Part shown: positions 38,301 to 51,300 of the stretch, in pieces
Layout: every line of letters starts with the position of its first letter
Numbering within the stretch: the stretch's first letter is position 1
Assembly (NCBI RefSeq): GCF_041381155.1
Contig: NC_091140.1
Coordinates: forward strand, 22,410,864-22,474,863
Reading direction: 5' to 3'
DNA: 64,000 nucleotides
From: Argopecten irradians
Lineage: Eukaryota > Mollusca > Bivalvia > Pectinida > Pectinidae
The notes under the pieces: generated by a model
Databases searched by the model: none
Seen by the model: the letters and a program-made list of their open reading frames with translations, nothing else
Told to the model about the DNA's origin: nothing
Program-made: the position numbers and the translations under genes

Positions 38301-41300
38301 ATTCAAATAAACATAACTTTTTTCTATTATATGTAATCTCATCTATACACCGAGTTGTCCGCTAAGTGTCTGCTGGCCGCCGGCTCTGGTCTGCGTGGAT
38401 TAAATCGTATTTAACGTAAGACTATTGAGGACGGTGTGGGAAGTGGAGCTACATCATTTGATATATAATTGTATAAAAAGACATTTCCCTCGGTATTTAA
38501 ATTTTTAAGCAGTGATTCAGGATACTTAAACTGCGTTTTATTGACCGGTAGGTAAAAATAGGTAATGCTACTTAGCCGGCAGAGGTTAATACTCTCGGTA
38601 GGGGAAAAGACACTACTGGAAGATTTTGGGGGATAGCCATTTTTTTCGTCAAAAAATACCTATTAATTATTTCGTCTCTTAAAGACTTTAAAACACGGTA
38701 ATGACACTTTCTTCTATTAAGTCACATATCAGATAGAAAAAAAAATCATTACACCGATTAATAATTCAATATTTTCTCCAGTTACCATCGTTGAATCCCT
38801 TAACTTTAAATATATCTTATTAAGGATTTTTTTTCGATAAGTATGTTGCTTTTCAATGGAGTTTGTGGAAGTTTGTAAATTCCTTATAATTAAGGAAGTT
38901 CGTGTTCTTTAACATATGATGTTTTTCAATGGAGGTTGTATAAGTTAAGCAATTCTTTAAAAGTGAGGAAGTTGATGACACTGGACCATCTTCATTGAAC
39001 GAATGTTAATGAATCTTATGACTACAAGAGTGCTGTTAGAATGTGCGCATTACAAAGGAGTACTTTTAGTTCTTTTAATTTTTTTATTTATATATAAACA
39101 ATAATAGCTCCTATCTAATCCAATCATTGCTAAACTGTCAATAATTCCAGAACGTATTGGTACCTCAAATTATGTGACCTTTTCCGTTAGGACCTCATTT
39201 TATATCTTAAGTCATTAAGTACAGTTAGGATGTGCCTCTCATAATTCTGTTGTTTAATTAAAATAGTTATTCCTTCCATCACTAAAAGATTTTCTATTCA
39301 CAATGTAAACGGATTTAGGGTTCTTAATCAATTATTAGCAATTCCGCATAAAAAAAACTCGAAAAAACATAGATGGAAACTTGGAAAACGATTTCTAGTT
39401 TTAATAAAACAGCTTAACGGTAAAATACACATTTGGCAAATCTTTCTTAAATGACATTTCCCATATATAACCTTGTTTCATTACTAAATTAATTAATTCA
39501 TTTCAACAAGATTTGGTGGGTTGATGTAACTAGTTAAACATATTTGCAATATATATATAAAAAAATCAATTAACATACAAAATGATGATAATTTCTTTTT
39601 TCCTATTTTTTTTGCTCAAATTTCAATTCACATGTACTATTTATAATTACACAATTGCTATGCTTGTCATTCAGTATCATTATCCTCCAATGATAACATG
39701 AGATCACGAGTCTTTCCTGGAATGGACACTAATGTGTACAGTAGATGACCAAGGTAAGAGTTAGAAACTGATATGAACTCTTAACCTTTCGACGTGTAAA
39801 TTACCTTTTTCGCACTGAAATTTAATTGAGTATTGTTAAAAAAAACTAGATTGGCAGCATTTACAGGGATGTTATGATTATTTTAGTTGATCAGATTATT
39901 GTTGTTGTTAATATCTATGATAGCCAGACACCTCTCCCCATCCAGCTGTGGGTATTTTGGATGTCTGTCTCATCCAGCAATTAATACATACACTAGTACA
40001 TGTAGTGCAAGTTTATATTTATTTCCAACACTATGTGTATTTATATCTTAATCTGATAGGTGATGAACATTTATTGAATGATATCCTAATTCTTGTAAAA
40101 CATTGGCAGGCATATCCCTACGACTAAGCCAAGTCATTGCTAGTATACAAAAGGAGTTGTGTGGTTAATTTCTAAAATAGAGAAACGAAATTGATTGGCG
40201 TCATGGATTGGCTTCTCGACATTGTTCTAACCATCAGTATTAAAATACAACTCTTCGTCAAGCTTTCAGAATGATAAAAAATAGCTTTGAAACATAAATG
40301 GGGCGTTGATGCTAAAAAGAATTACTAAATATTCATGTTTATTCCAACGAGAAAGAAGTGTTTGCGTGTAAAGCAGGTACGTTTTTGTGATATTCAAGTG
40401 AACCTTTCTCGAGAGCGATTGTAAGCTTTAGATCAAGTCAATGATGGACAAGTAATTCAAAGGGAAGTCTTAAACATAAAACTGAATTAATTATCCTTTT
40501 CCTAAAGGTGTCCCAAACGCCAACAAATAGACATATTGACTGGGTTTGTGAATACAACAAGAAGCGCCATAAGACACGGAAGGTTTAAGCGATTTTTAAG
40601 CCTGATAAATTGGAGAGCTTTATGAGGTGAACATCTCGGAGAGTACGAGGACGCACCTGTACGGGAGAACAGAGTCAACACTTTATAGCAGTTTTGTCCG
40701 TGTGATGGTTCCAGCCATTCAGTGGCTGCCGTGGACCGTAAAAACTGTAAAGTTAGGACGGGGAGGGTCGCTCGCGATAAACTCATCACCATATTGGGGG
40801 GCTCCGGAGGGGCATACATGTGTCAAAAAATGAAGTTATATGAGTTCTATCTATAAGCTTTACAACTCAAAACTATCCTATGCATTCTTAAAGCATAGCG
40901 AAAGATGTCGAAATGAAAATTAAATAAAGTTGTCTAGCTTCATTGGCAACCCAATTTTGTATTTTTAATTTTTATTCACCCTTTTGAATTTTATCAACAT
41001 TTTATTAATTAGTTTCACATTAAAACGACGTACTTTATGTTAAATTAGGACTTTTAGTTTGGCCAGGCCCCTTCGGTCCCCTCTGGTGGTGGATCTGGGG
41101 AGGAGATGACAGTCATTAATGAAGAGAACGTCAGAGTTGTGATAGGGATTAAAACTCGGTACACCAAATGAATATCTCAGTCGACAACTGGGTGAACGGG
41201 AGCATTAAACAGTGGCTAAACCCAGGTAAATATCCGCATTGAGTTGAGGATAAACCAATATGGCGGCATGCAAACTACGGCGGAGTTACGTCTAGATGGC

Positions 41301-41582
41301 CAATGACTACGGTTTTGCATTGAAAACTCATGAAAACTGTTTCACGAGAAAGTTTGAAGTGAAACACGACCATGTGGTGTAGCATGAACTCCAAGGAGAA
41401 TATGACTTGTTTATCATTCACGGCTCCAAGTCTTCAATTTGCCAATGCAACTGAACAGGTTCACCAGTGTACTTGGGAAACGATTTGAATTCAACTACAT
41501 ATGGACTTAACTTGCCTCATTTGACGTGAAGTGATATTTTAAGACAAAGGTGTTATACATCAAAAAATCTACCAGTATCAGA
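35315..41582. other. Gene-poor region and upstream region of the FAM181-like gene
   Basis: The region is AT-rich. Fragments include a pogo-type end (35735-35800, 'cactgaaactcagttaatt'), a poly(A) tract at 37928 and a CCTTAA palindrome (38775-38990). Two less AT-rich stretches, 38000-38430 and 40500-40830, could be promoter or enhancer of the downstream gene, but I have no direct evidence. No credible CDS is seen. Confidence 0.45.
38775..38990. mobile_element. Decayed CCTTAA-palindrome family copy
   Basis: 'aatcccttaactttaaata' on the left and repeated 'aattaaggaagttc' / 'gaggaagttgatg' stretches on the right resemble the arms at 21235-21415. Confidence 0.4.
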
Positions 41583-42686
41583 ATGACTAGCGTAATGTCG
41601 ATGGCATTCCTATCGGATGTTGGGGAGACAAGAGCATCAACCAACTCACGACTTCACGATTCTGAGACAACAAACTTACTTAGTTTTGTTGACATGGCAT
41701 CTAGTAATATAAAATTAGCTCTAGATAAACCATCTCGGTCCAAACGGAAAGTTAATCACAGAAAATATCTACAAAAACAGTTAAAGCGGTGTGGGAATTC
41801 TTCTACAGCTTATTCAGACGGTAGACATGTAGACTTACAGGGACAATTGTGTAATGGGGGCCAATCTAAAAGCTCCAGGAAGGAAACCACTCAAATAGGA
41901 CTTCAAATCAAATCCCTTCAGGCTTTATTTGACCCGAAAACTTTACACGAAAAATGTTGTACTGATAAAAAATCTAAACCAACCTCAACAAAGGTTCCAT
42001 TACGTAAACGTAACTTACCTCCGTCATTTTTCATTGAGCCTGCGTCTAGTCTGGAAGGGTTGGACTCCGAACAGGTGTTGCAGCCCCAAGGAAATACACC
42101 AGCAGACCTTCAGTTGTGCTCAGATGTGACAAATCACGAACTTCCGACAGATACGCTGGATTCAATCCTCGGACAGACCGAGTTACAGGAACTTCTCGCC
42201 GGACCCTGGACTGACAGTATCCGGGACAATTTCGCCATGCCTCGCTGTGATCAGAGTCTCGATACCTGCAGTCCTCGGTCATTCTCGGACAGTTCTGACG
42301 GAATGTCCAGTAGTGCGTCCATATCGCCGGGAATTCCCGACCAGAATACCGACTGGATTGCTACATTTTTATCTCAACAATCCGAAACATTCCAAACCCA
42401 GCAACCAGTGTTTGCGGACGGATTTGCATCTACTGTCCAAAGTCCGTCTATCCCTCTCGGTGACCAGAGGTTAGGTGATATAACGGACAGTCAGTCCCTG
42501 GAGGACAAACTGTTTATGGACCAGGCGTTCCAGCAGGGTCAGACTTTCCCCAGTATTACTGGTACACCTTGTGATACGACCCCACTGCCAACATTTCCAC
42601 AGGCGTTCTGTAATGGTGCATCGTTACAGAACTTCCAGAACGTTTATCCATGGACAGACCCGCAGCCATGTTACACGTACTTATGA
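41583..42686 (+). CDS. FAM181-family protein with TEAD-binding-type motif
   Basis: The single-exon CDS encodes 367 aa. I use the ATG at 41583 ([10 protein letters not shown]); the reading frame extends 11 codons upstream but only from GTG. Residues 31-70 carry the FAM181 signature: [19 protein letters not shown] then [14 protein letters not shown]. Residues 138-153 contain [16 protein letters not shown], which matches the omega-loop motif by which YAP and vertebrate FAM181A/B contact TEAD transcription factors (LRxLPxSFF type). The remainder is Ser/Gln/Pro-rich and probably disordered, ending in an aromatic [12 protein letters not shown] tail. The expected role, by family, is a nuclear TEAD-interacting cofactor in development. 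Poly(A) candidates are at 43497 and 43588. Confidence 0.85.
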   Translation: MTSVMSMAFLSDVGETRASTNSRLHDSETTNLLSFVDMASSNIKLALDKPSRSKRKVNHRKYLQKQLKRCGNSSTAYSDGRHVDLQGQLCNGGQSKSSRKETTQIGLQIKSLQALFDPKTLHEKCCTDKKSKPTSTKVPLRKRNLPPSFFIEPASSLEGLDSEQVLQPQGNTPADLQLCSDVTNHELPTDTLDSILGQTELQELLAGPWTDSIRDNFAMPRCDQSLDTCSPRSFSDSSDGMSSSASISPGIPDQNTDWIATFLSQQSETFQTQQPVFADGFASTVQSPSIPLGDQRLGDITDSQSLEDKLFMDQAFQQGQTFPSITGTPCDTTPLPTFPQAFCNGASLQNFQNVYPWTDPQPCYTYL

Positions 42687-43214
42687 CCAAATATCTTGTC
42701 ATATCGGTATTTATGTGATATCTAGTTATTTTAGATAATTAACACATTGTTTCATTACTATTTAATTTAACACAATTCCATTAATATTATGAGAAGTTTT
42801 ATTAATAGACACTGAATGCCTGATACGGGGGTGAAAAATAATAAATAAGAAGAACAGAATCGATTTCAAACCTAAATCAAAATATTTCTTAGGGGTTTTG
42901 ATAAATTTGGGATATTATATAATTGTCTAACCAAAAGATAAAAGCATTCGAGCATACATTACATGTCATCAGAATACGATTGCTGTTATTGTTGTTTAAG
43001 TATATATATATATATACCAAGAAAAAAGTACGTGTCCATGTAGATTTGAATATGTAAAAAAACAAAAGTCAACGGCTTTCCTCTTCCTTCACCATTTCAT
43101 GATGGCTCTTCAGGAATATATATATGACTGGATAGTTGCTAGTAAAACTTACCTGATATCTTACAATGTCTTATATACGAAACCATTAAAACATCACTAA
43201 CATAACCACCAGTT

Positions 43215-43352
43215 TTATAACCATTCCTGGAAAATATCTAACTTAGCATGTCCAATAGGAAAGCATTACAGAAGTTAAGGAAATTCCCCTTACTTGTGAT
43301 GTTTACTTATTTTCTCTAATGTTTTCCTATGAAGAATTATAAACTGGGTCGT
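43215..43352. mobile_element. CCTTAA-palindrome family copy in the FAM181-like 3' region
   Basis: Left arm 'ccaataggaaagcattaca' and right arm 'ctaatgttttcctatgaag' are inverse copies, like 21235-21415. Confidence 0.5.
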
Positions 43353-43496
43353 GATCACCCAGGATACACACAGCAGTAAGGAAGGTGTGTGTATTTTATT
43401 GTGTTTATTGTACATAACTAATTGATTTTTTATATCACTATTACTAAATACCTATACTGTATATATTTTATATAAGAGTATACATGCAACGCGATA

Positions 43497-43502
43497 AATA
43501 AA
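43497..43502 (+). terminator. Candidate poly(A) signal of the FAM181-like gene
   Basis: AATAAA lies about 0.8 kb after the stop; another AATAAA is at 43588-43593. Confidence 0.4.
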
Positions 43503-44992
43503 CTATATTATGTATAGCACGTTACGTAAATTTGAAATTTGTTGTTATATACATGTATACTGCGATCAAAATTATAATTATTATTAAAATAAAGAGTTTT
43601 TGAATGTTTTGAAACTTTCTGGTTATATTTTCCATAATAATTTTGCGGGGACAATTCTAAAGACGTCTTCGCGTTCTTTTCATGACAGATTGTGTTCTCT
43701 ATTCTAATTATAGGTCAGACGTTTCAGTATTTGTTTTAAATACCCTGTAGTGTCATCGTTGTGATATTGCGGATGTCACCAATGAAACAGATGTCGCTTA
43801 CACCCCCGAAACGTCTAATCTATTTTAATTGTTCATTGTCATGCGAGTCCGTATGTATTCATATGATTAAAGTTGACCTTATTTAATGAGTTTTTTAGTT
43901 GATATTATAACGAATATTAGGATGAATAGGGTTAAGTTTTTATATGCGAGATCTTAATGATTATTTTGTAAACAAAACACATAAATAAAAGTTGAAAATG
44001 CTTTATATGTTTCTGTAACATCCCCACAGTCAATATAAATCTACTTCTCATCCTTGTATTAGTAGCAAACCTCGGAAAGCAATTACTACAATTGGAACAT
44101 GCATTTGATTAACGAATTTAGTGAGACAATATCATTATGTATGGTGAACGTAATTAGTCTTTGTTGAAATCTTTCGGCGTCGGTTTCTTTGTAAGACGAT
44201 AAGCGACTGCAGTTATGTTTTTATTATTCTATTTCCCATTAAAAGAGTGGTATCGCACGACGTTCTAAATAGAATGACAATAGTAAAAAAAATGCTTCAT
44301 TGGGATTTAGTGAATAGTTTTAACTTAGATATAACAATTCCTCAGTTTATTTCATAAATGTATTTATTTTAAAAAGAGTCTTTATTGAAAAAAAACATTG
44401 AAAGAACGAATACGTTTAGATTTGAATGATCTTAAGGTTTTGATAATTCCAATGTATACAGTGTTCACGATGTTCGTGTTGTGACTTTTCATTAACATAC
44501 CCAGAAAGTAATTTTAAATAACTCCATATGTGATCTTCAATTACTTGTATAACATGTGTAATAATGTGCATGTTGGTAATAAATATCATATAAGATAGTA
44601 GACTAATCAGGATTTGACCAAGACTTGTAAGATGTGTATTTGACCAAGCCGTGGCTACTTCTATAATGAACAGGAAGAAAGAAAACAGCTATCAACTCTA
44701 TACAAAGCCACAACTCAATATCAAAGACGATTAAATAAGGTCAAATATATAGGTACATGTAGGTAAGACTTGTACCGAAAATCATGAAAAAGGCAAAGTG
44801 TCCGAAATAATGACTGATCCCTGCTTCGCTATTATAGTACCAGTGTCCCCATCATACATATCCATGCCAGATTTAGCTAGATTTGGGTCAGGTCGCCATC
44901 TCTAATGATATTGAGATGTGGCAAATGTACTGTCAGGTGATTTCTCTTTTACATAAACATGATAAAAAAAGAGGAAAATTATCAAAATAATC

Positions 44993-44998
44993 TTTATT
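44993..44998 (-). terminator. Poly(A) signal of the thioesterase gene
   Basis: AATAAA on the minus strand, about 315 nt after the stop at 45312. Confidence 0.5.
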
Positions 44999-45311
44999 AA
45001 TAACAATGTCTAAAAATCAATGTTGAAGTTGAATTAATGTTTGATATGACAGTGAACACTGTTTTGGTTTCTATAACACAACCTCTAGCACCTGTCAAAC
45101 AACAATTATGTATAAAGCAACAACCTTCATCTAAATCACTTTAATATAATTATATAAATAGTATACCTGTCAAGCATACAATCTCCCATACCCAACATTC
45201 CGCTTGCAACATGTTCCATTTCAGACACATCTTTTATATATATAACAATCATTCATGTATTATTCGAAGTAGAATATCATGACAATGAATGTATGAACAT
45301 TAATTTATATG

Positions 45312-48300
45312 CTATTCGAAGTAGTAGGACGATATATTCTCCAGAATTCTCATCATGTTATCTTTCTCCTTCAGGTAAAAATGACCTCCAGGTAACATTT
45401 TGATGGACAGTTTTCCTGTGGTCACTTCGCCCCAGGCTGAAAACGAAAGTACATAAATCAATGTGATATATGAACATAACAGTAGACAATGACACAATCG
45501 ACATAAGATCATAATGAATGTGATAATACTGCTTTAGCCGTTCAGTTTAGCCATGTGATGTAACAACAATCTACACATCTTCACGCGTCGTAAATCTAAT
45601 GGATTATAAACAATAATGAGATGGTTTGGTTTTAGCTTTCATTTCGTTTAATGTCATATCGACAACTCATGTGTTCCTAAGCACTATATTTTTTATAAAT
45701 TATGAATTATGCAATGATAGTTGTTATATAGCCAGTTAATACGTTATACGTTTTGTCTGGTGTTTCGATGACTTGTACGATGTATACACTATCATCGTTT
45801 TGATGACTTGTACGATGTATAAACTATCATCGTTTTGATGACTTGTACGATGTATAAACTATCATCGTTTTGATGACTTGTACGATGTATACACTATCAT
45901 CGTTTCGATGACTTGTACGATGTTTACACCATCACATGATGTTTCAATGACTTGTTCGATGTATACACTACCATCGTTTCGATGACTTGTACGATGTATA
46001 CACTATCATCGTTTCGATGACTTGTACGATGTATACACCATCACATGATGTTTCGATGACTTGTACGATGTATACACCATCACATGATGTTTCAATGACT
46101 TGTTCGATGTATACACTACCATCGTTTCGATGACTTGTACGATGTATACACTATCATCGTTTCGATGACTTGTACGATGTATACACTATCATCGTTTCGA
46201 TGACTTGTACGATGTATACACTATCATCGTTTCGATGACTTGTACGATGTATACACCATCACATGATGTTTCAATGACTTGTTCGATGTATACACTACCA
46301 TCGTTTCGATGACTTGTACGATGTATACACTATCATCGTTTCGATGACTTGTACGATGTATACACCATCACATGATGTTTCAATGACTTGTTCGATGTAT
46401 ACACTACCATCGTTTCGATGACTTGTACGATGTATACACTATCATCGTTTCGATGACTTGTACGATGTATACACTATCATCGTTTCGATGACTTGTACGA
46501 TGTACATGTATACACCATCACTTGATGTTTCGATGACTTGTGCGAGGTATACACTATCATCGTTTCGATGATACACCATCACATGATGTTTCGATGACTT
46601 GTACGAGGTATACACTATCACATTGATCAGACACAGATGTAAAAGTGTACGAGTTGTCTTCGAAATGAAAGTGATAATGTACACATATTACTGGCCATCA
46701 AAACGTCACACTGAAGCATCTACTGGTTATGTAACATTGAACTATTCTTATCAGTTAAGGTGATTTAGGGGCACACGTGTATGATTTATATATTTTAGAA
46801 GACTGCGGTATTATCTTGTTGTTTCTCCATACAACATGGTATGAACTTCTGCCATTTTCACAGTACTATGTCACTAAAGGATACCGCCAAAAACACAGAT
46901 CCGTCCTACTTCCACATTCTAGGCACTAAGCAGCAGCAGAAGAAACTACATTTTCTATTGAATTTCATTGAATAAAAATTTTATTATTGCTATGGAAGTC
47001 ATCGGACAAGAACTCTGATAGAAGAGAAAATATCCTAAATCTGACCGCTTTTACCGCAAGACAATACAAGAGGTTGCAGTCATATTAATGAGTTTATGTC
47101 CAACAAGAACATCAGACGGGAAGGTATTGCTTTGTATATATATATATATATATATAGTGCAATGAACAGGGTCTATGACGATGACAGACAGACTTATACG
47201 TATATTTTCTCCTTTCAGAGATCACAATACCATATTCACTTAACATTTACATTAAAATAAATAATTATTCATTCAAACTTCATAACTGAATATACAATCA
47301 GCGATGGTATTATCCACAGGCTTCCAAATAAAACATCGCATTGTTTTATTTTTGCAAGATGATAGAATTTGACATACTTTGTTACTTCAAAGAACTGGAG
47401 AGAGGGATACAAAAAGGAAAACAAATATTGAAGACAATAGTTCGCAAAGAAGTCATGAGAGATGATGAATCAAAGCAGTTGCAGAAAGCAAGCAAGGTCA
47501 AAGGAACTGAAAGAATCTTTCAGAGAGAAAGGAAACTGGTAAAATTGTGAAAGATTTAACCACATCATGATTTTTTGACCTAGCATTCTGCTTGGGTGCA
47601 TACTATGATATCAGAGAAACTAAATTTAGAGTGTATAATAGCTAGATAGATTCAATACGCCAGCGTCCCTCAGTGGGACCCAATATTTCATATAGGAAAC
47701 AAGAGACATTTTAGAAATGGTGTGAATGGATCCAAACATGATATTGTACCAATGTATTGGTTGATACCCTAGTGGTGGAGTGATGGACAGAATATACAGT
47801 AGGAGTCTGTTATCCGGTTTGGCAAGTATGTCAAGATGGAAAAAAGTTCAGCTGCAACTCTTCTATTTAAGTTTAATACCACAGGACTTGGGACGACTGG
47901 TTAACCCATTGTCAGTAAAATGTAACCAGGTGGGATGTGATGTCCAGTATCTCTGGCAGTATGTGTCAGTGATATAGCACTATACAATGGACAAGAGAAC
48001 CCATTATTGCAAAGAAACACACCATAGATATACTGCAGCTTCCCCAAAATACACATGCAACTCACTGCATGTATGAGGGGGGGGGGGTCTTCCTGAAGTT
48101 ACCATAGCTATTAATAGAATACATAAAGCTCAATCAACAATTCAATGTATGCAAAATCACTGAGGATCAAGATTGGAAGAGTAGTGAGCTGTTGGCATTG
48201 TTAAGTGATAAGGGATGGTATGGATCAGTCTTTAGTGTGGAAGTTATTCATTAACTTGGCATAGTGGCTAATTCAGACTCCAAGGAGTCATTTGCAAGAA

Positions 48301-51300
48301 GAGCTGGAAATTCAGATATCGAACATTTTGAAGTAAATCAAGCTGCAAAGACAACATTGATTCAACTCTGTGACCAAGGAAACCATCAAACAGATTACTT
48401 TTGGCCATCAATACTGACCCACTTGTGGAAGAACTTTATAGTTACAGGACAAAATATATGAATCAAGGTATAAGTATTGACTGAGGCTTCACATCAAAAT
48501 ACTGAACCATATAGTCAATACGCCAAAGGGAATTTGGGGAGCATTTAGTATATAATATGGCAGTATATTGGTAGGCTATACATAAAAGCCTACTATTAGT
48601 TTAAAGATTGCTTCGCTTCATATATGTCTTACATTAGTGTATTGTTTTAGTGTGGATACATACCTTTGAGATTATGTTTGATGTCAAACTCCCCATCTGT
48701 TATGTCAATAGGGCAGGTCAGAGGTGGCGGTTGTTCAAGGTCATAGCTTTAAAATAAAGGAGAGGTTGTTCATATCAGTAAAACAATAGAGGGTTCATTT
48801 TATCAGAGGTTTTTCAAGGTCATAGCTGTAAAATAAACATTTCATCAGAGGTTTTTCAAAGTCATATCTGTAAAAAAATGGGGGTTCATTTCATCAGAGG
48901 TTGTTCAAGGTCATAGCTGTTAAAATAAAGGGGAGTTCATTTCATCAGATGTTGTTAAAGGTCATAGCTGTAAAATAAAGGATATTTCATTTTATCAAAG
49001 GATTGAAGCGAATGATTGTAAGATATTTTGATTAGAGTTATTCCCCTTGATTTCTGGAAGTTTATAATGATTCTTTTATTAATTAATGACTAATCAATGT
49101 GCAGGTCTGGAATATTGTAAATAATTTCTAATTTTACAGTTACATGTAGGAAAGATATATTAGCAAATGAAAAGTTGATTACAGTTGAAATAAATAAGTA
49201 CTTAATTATTGAAATTCTGTATACCAGAAATAATTTACTGATTCTAAGTCATAAAAAGTTCAGCTTGATTGTCCAAGAGGCGAATCGATGTAAGAGGCGA
49301 ATCTCTGCTTCGGCAAGGTTCTGTCAGTGACCAAGCTGAATAAGTTTGGGCCCAGCTGAGTAAGTTTGGGTTCCACTGTTGCTACCACTATGGGGTATAC
49401 GTTACAGGGTACTGCAGTACAGGGTGACGGGGTGTCAGTTTGATACCAGGGCCGTTTTCGATTATACGGTTTGACTGGTTGGACCTAGTTGTTCGTTTAT
49501 TAAGTAAAGACAGACCTGATGATTTTACATTGTTTTCAGACCAGCCTTGGCAATAATCTCACAGGCCTGTATCAAAAACTGCAGGTCCATCAGGATTTAT
49601 ACTTGAAATAATGACTTTAACCAACGGTCGAACCGGTTGATCCGAATAAACGAAAATGGCCCAGGTGTTCAGTAACACAAGGCGACGTGTTACTTGAACA
49701 GCTGACCTACCACATAGCGAAGGAAGCATGCTATGTCAGCTGAGTGACAGAGATCATATAAATACTATCTACAAGCCACATGAACCTTTTCCTTTTATAC
49801 ATAAAACTCTGACATGAAATACAGGAATATTAATTCAGAGAAATGAAGACAAAATATCTATACTTACTCAAACTGGTCCACTATTCCATAGTCTGCCCTC
49901 AGTGGAGGTAGAAACAGGGCCATCAGTTCCTCACTTTTGAGGATTTCATCTGGAGTCCCACCTTCAAAACAAAAGTGTATTATATACACATTACACAAAA
50001 TATGGAAGGCTAGAGCACAAATTTCTTACAAAATTGCTTTCTGAAAAGGGGGATCAATAACATGACTATTATCGCAAACGCCAAAAGCATAGCAGGCATT
50101 GGCATGGAGTGGAAAACAATATTACATCAAAACTTACCCAGTTTCTTTAGAAAATCTTTGAATTCCTCATCATTAAGATTCTTTACATAAACTTTATTCT
50201 TCTTTCTTTCCTCCGACTTAAAAAATATGGAATAAAATATAAGACATAATTATACATGTACATAATGTATATAGCATATATCAAGTCATATAAAAGGCTT
50301 ATTTGCTGTGTAGTCTCTAACTCCATCAATGTTACTCACTGAGAGAAATTCATCGAATTTTTTTTTTTTTAATACTGTATAGGCAATTATTCTTGCAGAA
50401 ATAATCAGTTAAATATCAGGAATTGGATGAATTAGAAATAACCCTTTAACCAAAATTACGAAAATTTGTAAAATATTAAAATGATTCACAGTAATCATAA
50501 AGACAGGCTAATGTGAGCAGTGAAAGACCGGAGTTACCAAGGTGTTAGAGATGAACTTACATGGGAAGCGAAGAGTTACCATGGTTACCAAGGTTAGTTG
50601 GAGATGAACTTACATGGGGGGCAGAGACTCCAGACACAAACAGTCTTCCAGGTTCAAGGTTGTATTCCTCCTTCAGAGTCCTCGCCACATCAAAACACAT
50701 CAAAGCTCCTAGACTAAAGAATGAACACTACTATCAGGACAGATTTAATCTTACTGAGCTAGAGAACAAAACAGATTCATTGGTAATTGGATCAAATTAG
50801 GAAACTACAATTCCAAATAAGTGGAAATTAGGCCACAGTGACCTACTTATGATGCATCATCCGATCCAAGTATATATAAAGTTCCATTGAGAGGTAGTAT
50901 TGGAGATAAAGCCAGGATGAGATAAGTACAAGTAATGTAAAGAAAGAAAGATGACGAGAGGATGGACAGATAAATGGAGCCATCAATATGACTTAAAATG
51001 ACGGAATAAACTATGTCATTATTGCAACAAAGCTGTCACACTATCACTACCTACTCATATAGTACTATCCCACACTTCATTCATTTTTATCTTAAAAGTC
51101 AACAAATTTTATACCACTTTCTGGATATGTATCTTTATTTAATGACTGCCATTAATGTTTTAAATTACAACATCACAATCAACATGAATTTTGCTATCTC
51201 AAAATTGTATTGCACCAATGATGAATGAAATTGTTGTACATACCTGTGTCCCCAAAATGCAAATGGCCGCTCTCGACACTTTGGTAGAATAGCTTCAATA

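Larger units (their letters stand above)
42687..44992. other. 3'UTR and intergenic DNA between convergent genes
   Basis: It contains the FAM181-like 3'UTR, a (TA)n tract near 43002 and a CCTTAA-type palindrome at 43215-43352 ('taggaaagcattaca' / 'taatgttttcctatg'). No further gene is seen. Confidence 0.5.

Noticed and set aside
41550-41582. Longer N-terminus for the FAM181-like protein
   Set aside because: The upstream frame opens only at GTG; the first ATG is at 41583 and the conserved block begins well after it.
45763-46620. CRISPR-like look of regularly spaced repeats
   Set aside because: Units are contiguous with no unique spacers, differ by a few fixed variants and lie in a eukaryotic intron; it is a minisatellite.
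47341-47550. Lysine-rich open frame ending with a stop, as a small gene
   Set aside because: No family resemblance, no splice or promoter support, and it lies in an intron of the thioesterase gene next to old repeats.
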